17,952 nt of DNA from CAYVSF01 sp046482855 (GTDB lineage: Bacteria > Bacteroidota > Bacteroidia > Bacteroidales > UBA12077): assembly GCA_046482855.1 (NCBI GenBank), contig JAWOEH010000075.1, forward strand, positions 1 to 17,952, in the 5' to 3' direction. The stretch's first letter is position 1; each line of letters begins with the position of its first letter. Both the position numbers and the translations under genes were made by a program. Positions 14,450-17,952 of this stretch are shown here, one piece after another. Under the pieces are notes generated by a model, which was not told the origin of the DNA, made no database searches, and saw only the letters and a list, made by a program, of their open reading frames with translations.

Positions 14450-16660
14450 TCATTCTTTCTCTACCCTAACTCTGCCTGTCCCTTTTTCGGTAATGCGCCC
14501 AATAACGGCTGCATTGGGATGATTCTTCTTTAGCGCGGCCAGCAAGGCATCTGCTTGATCTTCCGATATAGCAATCAACAGCCCGCCGGAGGTTTGGGCA
14601 TCGTTCATCAGCAGTTGATCAATGGCTGAGATAGCTTCTTCCCAATCGGTGTGTGTGGCAAAATACTCCTGGTTGTTAAGTGAGCCACCGGGAATCACAT
14701 TGGCACTTGCCAGGGCTTTGGCTTCGGCATAAATGGGAATACTATGCAACCATAGACTGGCATTTACTCCGCTAGCTTTCATTACTTCGTGCATGTGCCC
14801 GATGAGACCAAAGCCGGTAATGTCGGTACAGGCATGCGCTCCATATTGCATCATCAGGCTGGCGGCCTCTTTGTTGAGCATACTCATATTGGCAATCACC
14901 CGTTGTTCGGTATCCTTTTCCAGCAAGCCGCGCTTAAGCGCTGTGGTGAGAATGCCTGTTCCAATGGGCTTTGTGAGGATGAGCACATCGTTCACCCGGG
15001 CTTTATCATTGGTTGTGAGTTTACTTGGGTGAGCTGTACCGCTTACTACCATGCCATATTTGGGCTCCGGATCATCGATCGTATGGCCACCTAAAATGGG
15101 GATTTCTGCCTCCTTCGCTTTATCGGCTGCACCCTGCAAGATATCCCTGAGTACTTGTTCAGGAAGTCGGTTACTTGGAAACCCTACTATGTTCAGAGCA
15201 AAAAGGGGCGTGGCACCCATGGCATAAATATCGCTCAAGGCATTGGCTGCAGCTATGGCCCCAAAATGGTAGGCATCATCAACAATGGGTGTGAAAAAGT
15301 CGAGGGTTTGTACCAGTGCCGTATCGCTGTTGATTTTATATACAGCCGCATCGTCGGAGTGTTGAGTATCTACCAGTATGTTTTCATTGGCCATATGTGG
15401 CAAATCTTTGAGTATGCGTTCCAGTGCCTGAGGACGCAACTTACATGCGCAACCCAGTCCCTGCGTGTAGTGAGTAAGTTTTATCTGATTTTTTGCATCG
15501 GGCAGTGTGGTTGTCTCGCCCGCTTCAGGCATTAATCGTTGAGCGGCGTTTACAATCAGGTTAATGGCCTGGTCAATCTCCGCCTCGGTGGTATTGCGCC
15601 CTGTGCTAAAGCGAATAGTGCCCATGGCGTATTTTACCTCCAGCTTGATGGCTTGCAGTACTTCGGACAGGTCGATGTTGTCGGTATGGCAGGCAGCTCC
15701 TGCCGAGGCAGCAATGCCTGCGGTCTCCAGTTCGCTTAAAAGGGTATTGGCTTCGATGTTGGGGAAGCTTATGCTACTGGTGTTTGGCAAACGTAACTCC
15801 TTGTGTCCGTTAATGTGTATTTGAGGCAATGCCTGCATAATTCCGGCTTCCAGTCTATCGCGCATGGAACGCATGTGCTGCATGTGGGTCTCTAGCTCCT
15901 GGAAAGCAATTTCGGCGGCTTTTCCTAAGCCCACAATCTCCAGCACATTCTCGGTGCCGGCACGTTTATTCTGTTCGTGATCAGCCCCGTGAATCAATTT
16001 TTCCAATGTAATGCCCTCGCGAATATACAAAGCACCTATCCCTTTGGGGGCATAAAGCTTGTGACCCGCAACCGATAGCAAATCAACACCCAACTCCTGT
16101 ACATCGGTGGGTACTTTGCCTATCGATTGCGCAGCATCGGAGTGAAACCGAATCCCATGCTTTTTTGCAACTTTTGCGATTTCAGCCAAAGGTTGCAATG
16201 TGCCTATCTCGTTGTTGGCATGCATAATGGTTATCAGGATTGTGGTTGGCTTTATGGCTGCCTCCAAGGTCTGGAGCTTAACAATACCTTCATCGTCTAC
16301 AGGAATGTAACTTACCTCAAATCCATTATCTTCCAAATACCGGCAGACCTCACTTACTGCCGGATGCTCGATGGTGGAAGTAATAATGTGGTTGCCTTTG
16401 TTGCGCAACCTCATGGCTGTTCCTTTTATGGCATAGTTGTTCGATTCGGAACCTCCACTCGTAAAGATCACTTCATGTGGCTGGCAATTGAGAAGCCTGG
16501 CAATTTGTGCCCGTGCCTTTTCAACGGCTTTTTTTGTGGTTATGCCATAATGGTGCGAGCTGCTGGGATTCCCAAAGTAGCTTTGCAGGTAAGGACGCAT
16601 AGCTTCCGCTACCCGAGGGTCAACTGGTGTAGTGGCGTTATAATCGAGGTAGATTTCCAT
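14450..16660 (-). CDS. selD: Cysteine desulfurase-selenophosphate synthetase fusion protein (NifS-SelD)
   Basis: A single 736-residue frame joining two complete enzymes. Residues 1 to about 380 are a class V aminotransferase of the NifS/IscS type: YLDYNATTPVD at the start, EHPAV (His99), SDAAQ (Asp175), GHK with the PLP Lys201, RAGTEN, and the persulfide/selenide Cys324 in ASAGAACH. A short linker (about 378-392) leads to SelD: YTQGLGCACKL, with Cys404 and Lys407 matching the E. coli Cys17 and Lys20, then SDDAAVYKI, DFFTPIVDD, GGHTIDDPEPKYG and DITGFGLIGH. SelD makes selenophosphate from selenide and ATP; the desulfurase half can release selenium from selenocysteine, so the fusion would channel selenide directly. 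The catalytic residue is encoded by TGC, not TGA. No selA, selB or selU is present here, so the end use of selenophosphate is unknown. Confidence 0.95.
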   Translation of the reverse strand: MEIYLDYNATTPVDPRVAEAMRPYLQSYFGNPSSSHHYGITTKKAVEKARAQIARLLNCQPHEVIFTSGGSESNNYAIKGTAMRLRNKGNHIITSTIEHPAVSEVCRYLEDNGFEVSYIPVDDEGIVKLQTLEAAIKPTTILITIMHANNEIGTLQPLAEIAKVAKKHGIRFHSDAAQSIGKVPTDVQELGVDLLSVAGHKLYAPKGIGALYIREGITLEKLIHGADHEQNKRAGTENVLEIVGLGKAAEIAFQELETHMQHMRSMRDRLEAGIMQALPQIHINGHKELRLPNTSSISFPNIEANTLLSELETAGIAASAGAACHTDNIDLSEVLQAIKLEVKYAMGTIRFSTGRNTTEAEIDQAINLIVNAAQRLMPEAGETTTLPDAKNQIKLTHYTQGLGCACKLRPQALERILKDLPHMANENILVDTQHSDDAAVYKINSDTALVQTLDFFTPIVDDAYHFGAIAAANALSDIYAMGATPLFALNIVGFPSNRLPEQVLRDILQGAADKAKEAEIPILGGHTIDDPEPKYGMVVSGTAHPSKLTTNDKARVNDVLILTKPIGTGILTTALKRGLLEKDTEQRVIANMSMLNKEAASLMMQYGAHACTDITGFGLIGHMHEVMKASGVNASLWLHSIPIYAEAKALASANVIPGGSLNNQEYFATHTDWEEAISAIDQLLMNDAQTSGGLLIAISEDQADALLAALKKNHPNAAVIGRITEKGTGRVRVEKE

Positions 16661-16676
16661 AAGACAGGTTTTATAA

Positions 16677-16684
16677 CAAAGGTA
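16677..16684 (-). promoter_or_regulatory. -7 element of the nifS-selD fusion gene
   Basis: Read on the minus strand, TACCTTTG fits TAnnTTTG exactly and would give a leader of about 10 bases before the ATG at 16660. A TTTG lies 16 bases upstream (16704-16701), shorter than the usual -33 spacing. Confidence 0.45.
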
Positions 16685-16736
16685 AGGAATATTTCATTCG
16701 CAAAAGTTCCTTTTGAATGCGCTTTATCTAATACAT

Positions 16737-16749
16737 TGTCAAATTGACA
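16737..16749. promoter_or_regulatory. Inverted repeat in the nifS-selD/hsp20 divergent region
   Basis: TGTCAAATTGACA has perfect 6-base arms around one base. A second one, GACAATGTTGTC, with 5-base arms, lies at 16802-16813. Both contain a TGTC/GACA core and lie between divergent promoters, so they may be operators for a stress or selenium-related regulator. Confidence 0.35.
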
Positions 16750-16884
16750 TGCGTCTGGCTTAATATGCGGATCTTTTGGCATGTTTGAACAATGTACCGC
16801 TGACAATGTTGTCCAATTACACACATGGCACAACACTTGATAAATTTTTTGTAACAAACACAATTAAATTGCAAACCTAAAAAG

Positions 16885-16890
16885 AGGAGG
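16885..16890 (+). promoter_or_regulatory. Strong Shine-Dalgarno of the small heat-shock gene
   Basis: AGGAGG seven bases before the ATG at 16898 is a full Shine-Dalgarno, unusual in this window where other genes have none. It also rules out the ATG at 16893, which runs into a stop after two codons. Confidence 0.7.
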
Positions 16891-16897
16891 AAATGAT

Positions 16898-17326
16898 ATG
16901 ATACCTATGTTAAGAGACAAACAATTTTTACCAGGCTTTGACGATGATTTTTTCGGCAGAGCTTTTGTTGGGAACGTTTATGGCGATGAAGCTCGAAGTA
17001 TCCCCAGTGTAAATGTGGTAGAAACCGAGAATGATTATCGTATCGAAGTTGCCGCTCCTGGACTTGATAAGAAAGATTTTAATGTAGATATTGAAAAAAA
17101 TATTCTCACCATCTCAAGTCAGCAGGACAATAAGCAAACCGATGACGATAAAAACTACATTCGCCGGGAGTTCAACTACTTTGCCTTTAAGCGTTCATTT
17201 AGTTTGCCTGAGCATGCCGACCAGGATAAAATCAGTGCAACGCACAAGAACGGCATTTTAGAAGTGGTCATTCCAAAACGAGAAGAAGCACGTGAAAAGC
17301 CTAATCGAAAGATAGAGGTTAAATAA
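16898..17326 (+). CDS. Small heat-shock protein (Hsp20/alpha-crystallin)
   Basis: A 142-residue ATP-independent chaperone that holds unfolding proteins. The alpha-crystallin domain covers about residues 33-127: SIPSVNVVETENDYRIEVAA, PGLDKKDFNVDIEKNILTIS, the FNYFAFKRSFSLPEH strands and the family-defining NGILEVVIPK. A short C-terminal tail carries the I-x-V oligomerisation motif in RKIEVK. The N-terminal arm (about 32 residues, FDDDFFGRAF) is rich in Phe, as expected for client binding. It is preceded by a strong Shine-Dalgarno, suited to rapid high-level translation, and is followed by a good intrinsic terminator, so it is monocistronic. Divergent from the nifS-selD gene. Confidence 0.95.
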   Translation: MIPMLRDKQFLPGFDDDFFGRAFVGNVYGDEARSIPSVNVVETENDYRIEVAAPGLDKKDFNVDIEKNILTISSQQDNKQTDDDKNYIRREFNYFAFKRSFSLPEHADQDKISATHKNGILEVVIPKREEAREKPNRKIEVK

Positions 17327-17343
17327 GCGAAAGAAATACCATT

Positions 17344-17369
17344 CGGCAGTCGTAAAGGCTGCCGTTTTT
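17344..17369 (+). terminator. Intrinsic terminator of the hsp20 gene
   Basis: CGGCAG (17344-17349) pairs with CTGCCG (17359-17364) around a 9-base loop and is followed by TTTTT, 17 bases after the stop codon. Confidence 0.85.
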
Positions 17370-17405
17370 ATTTTGACCAATGGAAAGTTTGTTTTAATTG
17401 GTATA

Positions 17406-17456
17406 ATAACAAGAAATAGAGGATTGAAGCTAATTCAATCCTCTATTTCTTGTTAT
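17406..17456. repeat. Perfect 23-bp inverted repeat (long hairpin)
   Basis: The arms 17406-17428 and 17434-17456 are exact reverse complements over 23 bases, separated by GCTAA. It lies between the hsp20 terminator and the 3' end of the convergent protease gene. It may end minus-strand transcription, but it is AT-rich, longer than a usual terminator and lacks a long T-run. A remnant of a small mobile repeat or a structured RNA is possible. Confidence 0.8.
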
Positions 17457-17506
17457 ATAAAATTGCATGCTGGTTTTAATTTCTCCATGCAGCAGGCTTT
17501 GAGTTT

Positions 17507-17952
17507 TTACATATCTTTCAATAACTCTTCCACAGCTCGCTTCAATTGCGGATCGCGATCATTCGCTTTATCGTCCGGAGCGTTATTTACGATTATGTCC
17601 GGTACAGCAGGTCCATTTTCCATGTTCATCTGCTCGCCTTTGGTATACCAGGCACGGAAGGGCAAGCGGATATAGGAACCGTCTACGAGTCGGGCGCCTC
17701 CGGTTGAGATGACGGCACCAAAAGTGGGTTGTCCTACAAGTTTTCCCAGTCCAAGGGTTTTATAGGCATGCGAAAAGATTTCGGCATTTGAATAACTGGC
17801 CTCATTACACATGGCTATTGACGGCTTGTTCCAAACAGCTAACGGGGCACGCTCCGAATAGGGATAGTAGTCGGTAAAGTTTTGGTGTTCTTTCTCCAGG
17901 TTTTCAATTGCTGTACGAGGAATTGTATAGGCGTGCTGGCGTACAGTAAGTA
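17507..17952 (-). CDS. Tricorn/S41-type protease, C-terminal part
   Basis: Incomplete at its 5' side: the frame is open to the window edge. The visible 147 or so residues contain the catalytic-core end of an S41 peptidase: WNKPSIAMCNEASYSNAEIF, with the likely nucleophile serine in S-Y-S-N-A-E (17789-17797), followed by GKLVGQPTFGAVISTGG, the usual oxyanion-side 'G..T.G' loop, and DGSYIRLPFRAWYTKGEQ. The tail ENGPAVPDIIV and DPQLKRAVEELL is typical of tricorn-like proteases, which degrade peptides or secreted proteins. Whether the protein has the tricorn beta-propellers and a signal peptide cannot be seen. The stop is TAA at 17509-17507; downstream lies the long hairpin at 17406-17456. Confidence 0.85.
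   Translation of the reverse strand, partial: LTVRQHAYTIPRTAIENLEKEHQNFTDYYPYSERAPLAVWNKPSIAMCNEASYSNAEIFSHAYKTLGLGKLVGQPTFGAVISTGGARLVDGSYIRLPFRAWYTKGEQMNMENGPAVPDIIVNNAPDDKANDRDPQLKRAVEELLKDM

Noticed and set aside
12443..14500. Integrative element bounded by duplicated selD 3' ends (attL/attR)
   Set aside because: The interval between the two copies has no integrase or other mobility gene, and the copies differ in a codon-like way, which fits an old gene relic better than a fresh att duplication.
15443..15451. Selenocysteine at the SelD active site
   Set aside because: Some SelD proteins carry Sec encoded by TGA here, but the codons are TGC and TGT, so this is the Cys form.
16127..16747. 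Long open frame antisense to the cysteine desulfurase domain (206 codons)
   Set aside because: It is a shadow of the strongly conserved fusion gene; the translation has no recognisable domain or sensible start context.

Overview
The window looks like chromosomal DNA of a member of the Bacteroidota, probably an environmental lineage; the order cannot be fixed from this piece alone. Evidence: a large secreted protein with a type IX secretion (T9SS) 'gliding-motility' C-terminal sorting domain, a DUF6702-type envelope protein, a lipoprotein with an acidic stretch after the lipobox Cys, several promoter candidates of the Bacteroidota type (TAnnTTTG), and gene starts that mostly lack a Shine-Dalgarno sequence.

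Layout. 1-416 (-) is the N-terminal part of a HlyD-type membrane fusion protein, with two tandem palindromes upstream (528-562). 779-1216 (+) is a cytoplasmic cyclophilin PPIase, convergent with proC (1274-2086, -) across a shared hairpin terminator. 2404-3375 (-) is an intact IS1595-like (ISSod11-type) transposase reading frame whose three expected catalytic positions all seem to be substituted. 3591-7908 (+) is a tightly overlapping three-gene envelope operon: DUF6702 protein, 868-residue T9SS substrate, TPR protein. 7954-9207 (-) holds a secreted CHAP/NlpC-like protein followed by a tropinone-reductase-like SDR.

9359-12390 (+) is an AT-rich cassette unlike its left neighbours: MPPED-like metallophosphoesterase, WYL-domain regulator, an unrecognised 130-residue protein abutting the regulator gene, and a PD-(D/E)XK nuclease of the PDDEXK_4 type. 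It resembles an accessory, possibly anti-phage module and is the best candidate here for an undescribed system. It ends about 50 bases before a short relic of a selD 3' end (12443-12517, -). 12711-14371 (+) encodes a putatively surface-exposed lipoprotein and an outer-membrane beta-barrel protein.

14450-16660 (-) is one reading frame fusing a NifS/IscS-like cysteine desulfurase (residues 1 to about 380) to a complete SelD selenophosphate synthetase (about 390-736), joining selenium mobilisation and activation in one polypeptide. It is divergent from a small heat-shock protein (16898-17326, +), which is followed by a terminator and a perfect 23-bp hairpin. 17507-17952 (-) is the C-terminal end of a tricorn/S41-type protease. 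No tRNA, rRNA or CRISPR array was seen.
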